From assembly GCA_017938985.1 (NCBI GenBank), contig JAGBAK010000065.1:1-64000 (forward strand): a stretch of 64,000 bases of DNA. The letters are read 5' to 3'. The translations under genes and the position numbers were made by a program. Positions within the stretch are counted from its first letter, which is position 1. The number at the start of each line of letters is the position of its first letter. Below the pieces are notes generated by a model, which ran no database searches, was not told where the DNA came from, and saw only the letters and a program-made list of their open reading frames with translations. The DNA is from Clostridia bacterium. GTDB lineage: Bacteria; Bacillota; Clostridia; Oscillospirales; Acutalibacteraceae. Below, piece after piece: positions 52,372-60,554 of this stretch.

Positions 52372-54549
52372 TTGTCCAAAACTCTTGTTTTAACTGAAAA
52401 ACCGTCTGTTGCCAAAGATATCGCCCGTGTTCTGGGCTGCAAAAAGAACGGTAACGGATGCATAATCGGTGATAAATATATCGTAACCTGGGCATTGGGA
52501 CATCTTGTGACACTTGCCGACCCCGAAGCCTATGACGCAAAGTACAAAACCTGGCGTATGGATGACCTGCCGATGCTTCCGAACAATATGAAGCTTGTTG
52601 TTATCGGTCAGACCTCAAAGCAGTTCAAGGCTGTAAGCTCTCTGCTGAGCAGCAACGAGGTTGATAAGGTTGTTATCGCAACCGATGCCGGCCGTGAAGG
52701 CGAACTGGTTGCGCGCTGGATAATCAAAAAAGCAAACTGCAGAAAACCTATGCTTCGCCTGTGGATTTCGTCACAGACAGACAAGGCTATCCGTGAGGGT
52801 TTTGCCGCTCTTAAGCCAGCTTCACAATATGATAATCTTTATAAAAGCGCTCAATGCAGAGCCGAGGCAGACTGGCTTGTCGGCCTTAACGTGAGCCGCG
52901 CGCTCACCTGCAAGCACAACGCTCAGCTTTCCGCAGGCAGAGTTCAGACTCCTACACTTGCAATGATTGTAAAGCGTGAGGAAGAAATTCTTAAATTCTG
53001 TCCCAAGGATTATTTTACGGTTAAAGCGGATTTCGGCGGATATACCGCACTTTATAAAGATTCACGCAACCAGGCAAGATTCTTTGATGCCGCCGATGCT
53101 CAGCAGATTGCCAACGATGTAAAGGGCAAGCAAGGTATGCTGACCGAGGTCAAAAAGGTATACCGTTTCAAAGCTCCGCCTGCAGCATACGACCTGACCG
53201 AACTGCAGCGTGATGCAAACAAAAAATACGGCTATTCCGCAAAACAAACACTCTCAATTATGCAGAGTCTTTATGAAACTCACAAGCTTCTCACCTATCC
53301 CAGAACAGATTCAAGATACATTACCAAAGACGTTGCGGCTACCCTGCCCGAACGTCTTAAAGCAATTGCCGTTGGCGCATATAAAGATGCCGCAAACGCA
53401 ATTCTGCGCACAAAACCCATTCAGACTAAATATATTGTAAACGATTCAAAAGTTACCGACCACCACGCAATTATTCCGACAGAGCAATACGTTGACCTCA
53501 ACAAGCTCAGCCGTGAAGAAAAACACATTTACGACCTTGTTGTAAGACGTTTTCTTGCGGTGCTGAGCGCTCCGTTCGAATATGACGAAATGCAGGTTAA
53601 AATAACCGTAGGCAAGCATAATTTTTATACCAAGGGTCAGGCTGTCAAATCCGCAGGCTGGAAAGCTCTTTATGATTCTTCGCTTGCCGACGATGATGAC
53701 GACGGCGACGATATCCGTTCGCAGTCTTTGCCCGCTCTTTCACAGGGCGCACCCGTATCCCTCAAAGAAGTGCGCATCTGCGCAGGCAAAACAACGCCTC
53801 CTGCAAGATATACGGAAGCAACGCTGCTCACCGCCATGGAAAATCCCACGGGTCAGGTTGACGACGGCTCGCTCCGCGATGCGCTCAAAACCGCAGGCGG
53901 TCTGGGTACGCCTGCAACAAGAGCCGACATAATTGAAAAGCTCTTTGACTCTTTCTGCATTGAGAGAAGAGGCAAAGAAATTCATCCCACCTCAAAAGGT
54001 AAACAGCTTATCGACATTGTGCCTGCCGACCTCAAATCGGCTGAACTTACTGCACGCTGGGAGCAAAGGCTTTCGCTTATTGCAAAAGGCGGCGCAAACG
54101 ACAAACAGTTTGTTTCCGAAATGCGCACCTATGCAACAGCGCTTGTGAATGCTGTTAAAACAGGTGACGCAAAATATAAGCACGACAATATGACCCGTGA
54201 GCCCTGCCCCGAATGCGGCAAATATCTGCTTGAAGTCAACGGCAAAAAAGGCAAAATGCTCGTTTGCCAGGACAGGGAATGCGGCTACCGCAAGAGTATT
54301 TCCGTTATTACCAACGCACGCTGCCCCGAATGCCACAAAAAGCTTGAAATGCGTGGCGAAGGCGATAAAAAAGCCTTCTTCTGCATCTGCGGATACAGAG
54401 AAAAACTCACGGATTTTGAAAAGAGAAAAGAATCGGCAGGCGCAGGCAAGCGTGACGTTGCAAAATATATGCAGCAACAGGCAAAGGCAAAAACAACAAG
54501 CAATCCGCTTGCCGACCAGCTTGCAAAATGGATGGAGGAAAACCAATGA
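52372..54549 (+). CDS. topB: DNA topoisomerase III
   Basis: A 725-residue type IA topoisomerase. The TOPRIM start is KTLVLTEKPSVAKDIARVLG, DAGREGE follows, and the catalytic tyrosine is in LLTYPRTDSRYI (about 305-316). Two C-terminal zinc-ribbon repeats (CPECGKYLLEVN-CQDRECGYR, CPECHKKLE-CICGYR) follow the catalytic core. The start is a TTG behind ACGGAGTGA. It is the first gene of a coupled five-gene string. Confidence 0.93.
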   Translation: MSKTLVLTEKPSVAKDIARVLGCKKNGNGCIIGDKYIVTWALGHLVTLADPEAYDAKYKTWRMDDLPMLPNNMKLVVIGQTSKQFKAVSSLLSSNEVDKVVIATDAGREGELVARWIIKKANCRKPMLRLWISSQTDKAIREGFAALKPASQYDNLYKSAQCRAEADWLVGLNVSRALTCKHNAQLSAGRVQTPTLAMIVKREEEILKFCPKDYFTVKADFGGYTALYKDSRNQARFFDAADAQQIANDVKGKQGMLTEVKKVYRFKAPPAAYDLTELQRDANKKYGYSAKQTLSIMQSLYETHKLLTYPRTDSRYITKDVAATLPERLKAIAVGAYKDAANAILRTKPIQTKYIVNDSKVTDHHAIIPTEQYVDLNKLSREEKHIYDLVVRRFLAVLSAPFEYDEMQVKITVGKHNFYTKGQAVKSAGWKALYDSSLADDDDDGDDIRSQSLPALSQGAPVSLKEVRICAGKTTPPARYTEATLLTAMENPTGQVDDGSLRDALKTAGGLGTPATRADIIEKLFDSFCIERRGKEIHPTSKGKQLIDIVPADLKSAELTARWEQRLSLIAKGGANDKQFVSEMRTYATALVNAVKTGDAKYKHDNMTREPCPECGKYLLEVNGKKGKMLVCQDRECGYRKSISVITNARCPECHKKLEMRGEGDKKAFFCICGYREKLTDFEKRKESAGAGKRDVAKYMQQQAKAKTTSNPLADQLAKWMEENQ

Positions 54550-56165
54550 AGCGAATAATTGCTGCCGTCGCGGCGATTATCCTTCTGCTGACGTGTTCAG
54601 CCTGCACCCCCAAGGGCAGCGGCAAATCAATCGCTTATCCCATAAGCTCTTCGCCCAAAACCCTTGACCCACAGTTTGCCGATGATGCAAACGCAATGCT
54701 CATCATCAACAACACGTTTGAGGGACTTGTGAGGCTTGACGCAAACGGCGATATTATCCCCGGAATAGCAGAAAGCTGGACCGTTTCTTCCGACGGCAAA
54801 ACCTACACGTTCAAACTGAAAAAAGGCACCGAATGGTACTGTCCGAACGTACTCAAAAGCGAGTTCGGCAAGGATTTTTATGACCGTTTTTCAAGCGAAA
54901 AGGTAACGGCGCACGATTTTGTTTTTGCTTTTCAGAGAGCCGTTATGCCCGAAACGGGCTCACCCAATGCACACAGACTTTTTGTCATAGAAAACGCCTA
55001 TGAGGTGCATTATAACAACTACAGCGAAAATCTTCTCGGCGTTTCCGCCCCCGATAACCACACGCTTATAATAAAACTTACCGAAGAATGTGATGATTTT
55101 CTGCAAAGGCTCACCGAAAGCGTGTTTATGCCCTGCAACAAAGATTTCTTCAACGCAATGAACGGCAAATACGGACTGAGCCACAAGCATATTCTCTGCA
55201 ACGGTCCGTTTTACGTCAGCTCCTGGGATACCGAAACCTCGCTGACGGTTAAGAGAAACGAATACTACGCAGGCGAACAAGAGGTTATGCCTGCATCGGT
55301 TGTGTTTTCCTATGATTCAAGCAAGGAATCCGTTGCCAAAAAAGTTTCTGAAGGCAGCGCAACAGCGGCGTTTTTGCCGCCCGACTGTCCCATTCCCGAA
55401 AACAGCAAAACCGTCAGCAGCAGCGAAAACTCCGTGTTCGGCTTTGTTTTCAACTGCGCAGACCCCGACCTTGCAGAAGCTTCGCTGCGCATTGCAATGT
55501 GCAAATCAATTGACCGCAGCCTTTTTGAAGAAAAAGAAAACGCTGTTCCGCAGAGCGGTTTTGTTCCTGCCAACTGTCTTGTGGGCACCTCCGCCTACAG
55601 AGAACAGGTCGGCTCGCAGACACTCCGTATCGAACAGGATAATGCACAGGCGGCGACTCTCTGGAAAGAGGGTCTTGCAAATCTCGGCAAGGATTCCGTT
55701 CAGCTTACCGTTCTTTGCCCCGAATGGCTTGACGGCGCTGTCAGACAGCAGCTTCAGATATGGCAAAAAACGCTTGGCGTAAGCATCGGTATTTCAATTG
55801 AAAACAAATCTCCCGAAGAAATATCGAAAGCGGTTGCTAAGGGTGAATATCAGATCGCTCTCACAAGCATCGAATCCGCCTACGAAAACACAACGGATTT
55901 TCTTGCGGTTTTTTCAGACGGCGGGGTGTTTAACCATAATTCCGCAAGCTATGACGGCATAGTAAACGACCTGATTGCCGCCGAAAGCTACGACGATATC
56001 ATCAAAGGCTGCTATAATGCAGAAAACTATATCCTGCAGAACGCCCTTTGCTATCCGCTTTATTCCCGTTCAAGCCGCTTTGTTGTTCACAATGATGCCG
56101 ACGGCATTGTTTTCCTCGGCTCTGAAACGAACGTAAGCTTTATCGGCGCAAAGAGGTATGACTGA
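54546..56165 (+). CDS. Solute-binding lipoprotein (oligopeptide type, SBP family 5)
   Basis: A 539-residue lipoprotein with lipobox LLTCSAC (Cys20) and the SBP_bac_5 domain (KTLDPQFADDANAMLIINNTFEGL-like, SDGKTYTFKLKKGTEW, LCNGPFYVSSW). The family binds peptides or other solutes for ABC import. No permease or ATPase gene lies nearby. Its ATG overlaps the topB stop by 4 bp. Confidence 0.88.
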   Translation: MKRIIAAVAAIILLLTCSACTPKGSGKSIAYPISSSPKTLDPQFADDANAMLIINNTFEGLVRLDANGDIIPGIAESWTVSSDGKTYTFKLKKGTEWYCPNVLKSEFGKDFYDRFSSEKVTAHDFVFAFQRAVMPETGSPNAHRLFVIENAYEVHYNNYSENLLGVSAPDNHTLIIKLTEECDDFLQRLTESVFMPCNKDFFNAMNGKYGLSHKHILCNGPFYVSSWDTETSLTVKRNEYYAGEQEVMPASVVFSYDSSKESVAKKVSEGSATAAFLPPDCPIPENSKTVSSSENSVFGFVFNCADPDLAEASLRIAMCKSIDRSLFEEKENAVPQSGFVPANCLVGTSAYREQVGSQTLRIEQDNAQAATLWKEGLANLGKDSVQLTVLCPEWLDGAVRQQLQIWQKTLGVSIGISIENKSPEEISKAVAKGEYQIALTSIESAYENTTDFLAVFSDGGVFNHNSASYDGIVNDLIAAESYDDIIKGCYNAENYILQNALCYPLYSRSSRFVVHNDADGIVFLGSETNVSFIGAKRYD

Positions 56166-56608
56166 TGAAAACGAAAAAACAAATTGCAATTATTGCCGTT
56201 TCGTGGACTTTGGTCGCCGTTTGTATGGTAATTATTTTTATGTTTTCCGCCCAGAACGGCGAGGGTTCTCAGGCACTCAGTGACAATTTTACAATTTTTC
56301 TGGGTCTGCCCGTTGAGGTTGTGGGATTTATCCGAAAAACCGCACATTTCTTTGAATTTGCAGGTCTTGCGGTTCTGTTTTACAATGCGTTTTACAGAAC
56401 CTGCGGCGCTTACAAGCCTATGCTCAGCTTTGCGCTGACAGCGGTCTATGCGGCAAGCGACGAATTCCACCAGCTTTTTGTTGAAGACAGAGCCTGCAGA
56501 CTGTTCGACTTTTTTGTTGACTGTTGCGGCGCCGCAACGGGAATTGCAGTTCTTGCTTTACTGATTATGATTTATAACAAATTCCAATCAAGGAGGGGTT
56601 TGCTTTGA
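56165..56608 (+). CDS. VanZ family membrane protein
   Basis: A 147-residue membrane protein with three or four helices and the VanZ core FSAQNGEGSQALS, RKTAHFFEFAGLAVLFY and SDEFHQLFVEDR-type segment. VanZ-like proteins affect lipid II or antibiotic (teicoplanin) tolerance by unknown means. It overlaps the solute-binding gene by 1 bp and the GH5-like gene by 4 bp. Confidence 0.88.
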   Translation: MKTKKQIAIIAVSWTLVAVCMVIIFMFSAQNGEGSQALSDNFTIFLGLPVEVVGFIRKTAHFFEFAGLAVLFYNAFYRTCGAYKPMLSFALTAVYAASDEFHQLFVEDRACRLFDFFVDCCGAATGIAVLALLIMIYNKFQSRRGLL

Positions 56609-57945
56609 ATACCGGCACAAAATTTATGGCAGCCGGCGCAACGGCCGGCGCTGTTGCGGCAGGTGTACCTGTGGTTATCGGTCTTGTTCGCAGTATGATT
56701 CCGAAGCCGCTTGATGAAAACGATATTCTCCGCACTGAAAACGGTTGTTTCCGTGCGCAAAACGGCAACCTGATTCACCTTCAGGGTATCAACCTGAATG
56801 ACGAGCTGTTCTGGTTTAAAAAGGACGGTATGGCTGACGGTGCTCCGAATTACGACATATTCGACGCATTTGAAGAGCGCTTCGGCAGATACGGCGCAAG
56901 AAAGCTGACGCAAACGTTCAACGAAAACCTCGTTACGGCAGCTGACTTGAAAGCTGTCAAAAAGCTTGGCGCAAACTGCGTCAGAATCCCTCTGCGCTAC
57001 AGAAATCTTTTCAAAAAAGAAAACTGCAAGGGCGAAATTGATTTTGATTATCTTGACGGCGTGGTTGCCGCTTGCCGCAAAGCAGGTCTTTACGTTATCT
57101 TTGACCTGCACTCCGCCCCCGGCTTTCAAAACAACGGCTCCGCCTGCGGCAGTAACGGCAATTGCATACTCTTTGATTCGTCAAAGGCGGCTTTCGATTC
57201 ACGTAATGCCGTTATAAAGCTGTGGACACAGTTTGCCGCTCACTATAAGGACGAGCCTGCAATAGCGGCGTTTGATCTGCTCAACAGACCGCTTAACAAG
57301 GTTGCCGACTGGGAAGAAAAAACAGATGCGCTCAATAAATTCTATCTCAGACTTTATAAAGCAATACGCACCGTGGACGAAAAACGAATTATGATTATGC
57401 AATCACCCCATTCGGTTGAAAATCTGCCTGTTTTTGAAAAACCTCTTGAGAATATTGCTTACGGTCTTTATTCCCATTTCAGCACAACGTATGAAACTGA
57501 TTCACTTGTTGATAAAATCAAAGGCATCGGCAACAAAAATATTCCCATGGTTATCTGCAAGCTCCGCACCGACGAGAACGCAGACTACACACTTTCCGCT
57601 CTTTGCAACAGCGGTGTTTCATGGGTTTTCGGCGATTATAAGGGTCCTGCAGGCGCATCATATCTTTATACAGGCAACCCCGAGCCTGCCGATTTTGACA
57701 CCGATAATTTTAATGCGATAACAGAAAAATGGTCAAAACCGCTCTCAACAAAGAATTTTGAACTTAACAAGGAGCTTTCTTCAACTTTGAAATCGCATTT
57801 CGGCTGCGGCAACGTTTACGTTGCTGACACTGAATCTGACGTTTCAAAAAAAGACAAGCTCAAGATTAAGGTTAAATTCGGCAGCAGCCTCGTGTTTGGC
57901 AGCAAAAGCACCGCAAGTGCGCGTAAACTTAAGGGAAAAGCATAA
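56605..57945 (+). CDS. GH5-like protein with both catalytic glutamates replaced (pseudoenzyme)
   Basis: A 446-residue protein with a membrane anchor at about 8-30 and a GH5 (cellulase) TIM-barrel. Conserved structural residues remain: Arg127 in CVRIPL, His169 in FDLHSAPG, His291 in LYSHF and Trp340 in VSWVFGDYKG. The acid/base position is LLNRPL (Arg228 in place of the NEP glutamate), and the nucleophile strand reads PMVICKL with no glutamate. It should therefore not hydrolyse glycosides and may bind sugar. The start is a TTG with AGGAGGGG overlapping the vanZ stop. It is coupled to ylmH. Confidence 0.72.
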   Translation: MNTGTKFMAAGATAGAVAAGVPVVIGLVRSMIPKPLDENDILRTENGCFRAQNGNLIHLQGINLNDELFWFKKDGMADGAPNYDIFDAFEERFGRYGARKLTQTFNENLVTAADLKAVKKLGANCVRIPLRYRNLFKKENCKGEIDFDYLDGVVAACRKAGLYVIFDLHSAPGFQNNGSACGSNGNCILFDSSKAAFDSRNAVIKLWTQFAAHYKDEPAIAAFDLLNRPLNKVADWEEKTDALNKFYLRLYKAIRTVDEKRIMIMQSPHSVENLPVFEKPLENIAYGLYSHFSTTYETDSLVDKIKGIGNKNIPMVICKLRTDENADYTLSALCNSGVSWVFGDYKGPAGASYLYTGNPEPADFDTDNFNAITEKWSKPLSTKNFELNKELSSTLKSHFGCGNVYVADTESDVSKKDKLKIKVKFGSSLVFGSKSTASARKLKGKA

Positions 57946-58740
57946 ATGACACCTGAAGACAGAATTCTGATTGCAAAATATGAAGACAGGGTGCGTCAAT
58001 GCAGCGAAAACTCAATGATAACCTGCACCGCTTTTCTGGATATGCGTGAGCGCTCGGTCATATCAACCCATCTTGCTGCGCAAAGCGAAGCAAAAACCGT
58101 TTTTTACGGCGTTTTTGAAGACGCAGAAAGAACTGCGGCGGTTATGCTTCCTTATTATGTTGATGCAAACGATTATCCGTCTGTTTGCCGTTATTTTGCC
58201 GATAACCCGGATGACAATCCGCTCGCCGTACTCGAGGTTGAAAAGGACAGACTTTCAAAACCTCTCAGCCACCGTGACTATCTCGGCGCTCTTATGGCTC
58301 TGGGCATAAAAAGAGAAGTAACGGGCGACATCATTGTCAGCGAAAACGGCTGCAGAATTGCCGTGCTTTCACACATGGCGGATTTTATTGCGGAAAACCT
58401 ATGCAAAGCAGGCAGAGGCTCTCTCAAAGTTAAGGTTGTTTCCCCTTTGTCTGCCACAGCTTCAGAAAAGCCGACAGGCATTGAGGACAGCTTTACCGTT
58501 TCATCAATGCGCCTTGACAGCATTGTAAAAAATGCCTTCAACGTGTCACGCACCGATGCGTGCAAAGCGATTGAAAGCGGCGTTGTTTTTGTAAACGATG
58601 CAGAATGCCTGAAAGCGGATAAAAAGATATCCGGCGGCGACAAAATCGTTTTTCGCAGGAAAGGGCGTATAACAGTTGAAGATTGCTCGGGTGTTTCAAA
58701 AAAAGGGCGTATTATAGTTATTGTTAAAAGATTTATATAA
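57946..58740 (+). CDS. ylmH: YlmH-type S4-domain RNA-binding protein
   Basis: A 264-residue protein with a YlmH N-terminal domain (MTPEDRILIAKYEDRVRQCS, ALMALGIKREVTGDI) and a C-terminal S4 RNA-binding domain (RLDSIVKNAFNVSRTDACKA, about 188-260). YlmH acts in ribosome rescue or translation in Firmicutes and usually sits near cell-division genes; here it lies next to the GH5-like gene instead. The start is directly after the GH5-like stop. Confidence 0.9.
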   Translation: MTPEDRILIAKYEDRVRQCSENSMITCTAFLDMRERSVISTHLAAQSEAKTVFYGVFEDAERTAAVMLPYYVDANDYPSVCRYFADNPDDNPLAVLEVEKDRLSKPLSHRDYLGALMALGIKREVTGDIIVSENGCRIAVLSHMADFIAENLCKAGRGSLKVKVVSPLSATASEKPTGIEDSFTVSSMRLDSIVKNAFNVSRTDACKAIESGVVFVNDAECLKADKKISGGDKIVFRRKGRITVEDCSGVSKKGRIIVIVKRFI

Positions 58741-58780
58741 AAAACCATCGGTCACCTTTGCGGTTGCCGATGGTTTTCTT
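58740..58780 (+). terminator. Intrinsic terminator of the topB-ylmH string
   Basis: AAAACCATCGG and CCGATGGTTTT pair around a 15-base loop, then CTTG. The following 250 bp to the TetR gene carry a promoter and no gene. Confidence 0.8.
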
Positions 58781-58921
58781 GTTTGCCTGTTTTAATTTTA
58801 TCACAAATCAAAATTTCGGGTAACAGCCATTCTTTCCAAACAATCGCTTCCCCTGATTGTGCAAATCAGCCAACAAAAATGTTAGAATATTGTTTAAATA
58901 ATGTAAAACCGACAATTCCAC

Positions 58922-58950
58922 TTGAAAAATTCAGACATATGTGATACAAT
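58922..58950 (+). promoter_or_regulatory. Promoter of the TetR-rluA pair
   Basis: TTGAAA (58922-58927), 17 bp and TACAAT (58945-58950). The following leader of 80 bases contains TGTAATCATGTAACAGTGATG, a loose repeat where the TetR protein might bind. Confidence 0.6.
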
Positions 58951-59034
58951 TTGTGTAATCATGTAACAGTGATGTAAAAGGCGAAAATAATCTGCGCCTT
59001 ATGGGACAAAAGATTTATTGAAACGGAGGACACT

Positions 59035-59607
59035 ATGCAAAAGGATACAAAAAAGCTCATATCCTCAACATTTGTTGAACTGCTCAGCGCAAAACCGTTT
59101 GACAGAATCACAATCAAAGATATCGTTGACGCTTGCGGCATCAACAGAAACACTTTCTATTATTATTACAGCGATATCTACGACCTGCTTGAGGAAATCT
59201 TCAAAAAAGAGCTCAACGAAATCGTTGCCGGCGGCAACAACACAGCAGCATACGTTGAAGGCCTTATCAAGGTTGCAAACGTTGCATATTCTCACAAAAA
59301 GCTAATCAACAACATTTGCTCCTCACGAAGCTACGAATACCTTGAAAATTATTTGTATAAATCCTGCAAACCCATTATGATTGACGTTGTTTCCAATGCG
59401 GCAAAAGGACTTGACGTGCCCGACGAGGACATTGAGTTCATCGCATCATTCTATGAATATGCCTGGATCGGTGTGATTTCAGAGTGGTTCAGAACTGGTA
59501 TGCGTGAGCCTCCCGCAAAAATCGCAGGTCAGCTCTGGCTTGTTATGGATGGTATCCGCCGAGCATTAAGAAAGAGCGCCAAACGCCAAGCAGAGCTTTC
59601 AGAATGA
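59035..59607 (+). CDS. TetR/AcrR family regulator
   Basis: A 190-residue repressor. The N-terminal helix-turn-helix is TIKDIVDACGINRNTFYYYYSD (about 26-47, shown here in part). The C-terminal domain is of the DhaS-like class (TetR_C_7). The ligand is unknown. It has ACGGAGGACACT before the ATG and overlaps the rluA-like gene by 4 bp. Confidence 0.88.
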   Translation: MQKDTKKLISSTFVELLSAKPFDRITIKDIVDACGINRNTFYYYYSDIYDLLEEIFKKELNEIVAGGNNTAAYVEGLIKVANVAYSHKKLINNICSSRSYEYLENYLYKSCKPIMIDVVSNAAKGLDVPDEDIEFIASFYEYAWIGVISEWFRTGMREPPAKIAGQLWLVMDGIRRALRKSAKRQAELSE

Positions 59608-60239
59608 CAGATATTCTTTTTGAAGACAAATCAATTATCGTTTGCATAAAACCTGCAGGACTTCAGAGCCAGGGCGGCAAAAATGACCTTGTTGCGGTGC
59701 TTGATGAATATTTCAGCCGGACCGACCCTCGTGCCAAAGCTTACCCTGTTCACCGCCTCGATAAGGAAACGTCAGGCGTTATGGTCTTTGCCAAAACGCA
59801 GCGTGCGGCGGCGGCACTTTCTGCGCAGATAACACGCAACGAAATGAAAAAGCATTATTATGCCGTTGTGCAGGGTGAACCCGAAAGCTCGGGTGTTTTC
59901 AAGGACTTGCTGTTTCACGACAGACAAAAAAACAAAACCTATACCGTCAAAAGAAACAGAAAAGGCGTTAAGGAAGCATCGCTCGAATTTAAAAAAATCG
60001 GCTCTGCCGAAAATCCGGCGCTCGTTGATATTCTGCTTCACACAGGCAGAACGCACCAGATAAGAGTTCAGTTTGCCTCCAGAAAAATGCCGCTGCTTGG
60101 CGACGGCAAGTACGGCGGCGGTAGCGGCAAGCTCGCGTTGTTTGCTTATAAACTTGAGTTTTGTCACCCCGAAACCAACGAACCCCTCTGCTTTACGGCA
60201 ACACCGCCAAACGAACATCCCTGGAACTTGTTTGATTGA
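59604..60239 (+). CDS. RluA family pseudouridine synthase
   Basis: A 211-residue protein with the catalytic Asp in VHRLDKETSGVMVFAKT (about 50-66) and LLHTGRTHQIRVQFA. It is a short form without an S4 domain. Acts on rRNA or tRNA uridines. It overlaps the TetR gene stop. Confidence 0.9.
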   Translation: MTDILFEDKSIIVCIKPAGLQSQGGKNDLVAVLDEYFSRTDPRAKAYPVHRLDKETSGVMVFAKTQRAAAALSAQITRNEMKKHYYAVVQGEPESSGVFKDLLFHDRQKNKTYTVKRNRKGVKEASLEFKKIGSAENPALVDILLHTGRTHQIRVQFASRKMPLLGDGKYGGGSGKLALFAYKLEFCHPETNEPLCFTATPPNEHPWNLFD

Positions 60240-60263
60240 ACTTAAAACCTGTATATAAAACAA

Positions 60264-60293
60264 AAAGACCGCCTTGAGGCGGTCTTTTTTTTG
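60264..60293. terminator. Bidirectional intrinsic terminator after rluA
   Basis: AAAGACCGCC, TTGA and GGCGGTCTTT followed by a T-run on the plus side; on the minus side the A-run makes it the terminator of the small peptide gene at 60301-60450. Confidence 0.88.
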
Positions 60294-60300
60294 TTGTTAA

Positions 60301-60450
60301 TTAGCCAACGTTATCAGCGATGAACTTGATAAGCTTTTCGATAATGGGCATAGCCTTTTCAGCGATGTCCTTAACTGTAGCAATAACCTTTTCCCAGTCA
60401 ATGCCCTTAACTACTTCAACAACTGAATTGATGATTGCGTTGAAATCCAT
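60301..60450 (-). CDS. 49-residue amphipathic peptide, unrecognised
   Basis: A 49-residue open frame on the minus strand, MDFNAIINSVVEVVKGID followed by WEKVIATVKDIAEKAMPI and a helical end (IIEKLIKFIADNVG). It has a strong ribosome site (AAAGGATGA), its own sigma-A promoter (60508-60536) and a terminator, and uses common codons. No signal peptide and no cysteine. The pattern (hydrophobic and charged residues spaced 3-4 apart) suggests an amphipathic helix like phenol-soluble modulins, class II bacteriocins or leaderless toxins; none is proven. Confidence 0.7.
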   Translation of the reverse strand: MDFNAIINSVVEVVKGIDWEKVIATVKDIAEKAMPIIEKLIKFIADNVG

Positions 60451-60507
60451 CTTTTTGTCATCCTTTCAAAATTTGTTCAGCATAGCAATCGCTATACGGA
60501 TATAATA

Positions 60508-60536
60508 ATTTTAACACTTTTAACTTGATATGTCAA
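60508..60536 (-). promoter_or_regulatory. Promoter of the amphipathic peptide gene
   Basis: TTGACA (60536-60531), 17 bp and TAAAAT (60513-60508) on the minus strand, followed by a 57-base leader. Confidence 0.7.
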
Positions 60537-60554
60537 TATTTGTTTAAAAACATT

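Noticed and set aside
54546..56165. A complete peptide ABC importer
   Set aside because: Only the solute-binding protein is present. Neighbouring genes are not permeases or ATPases.
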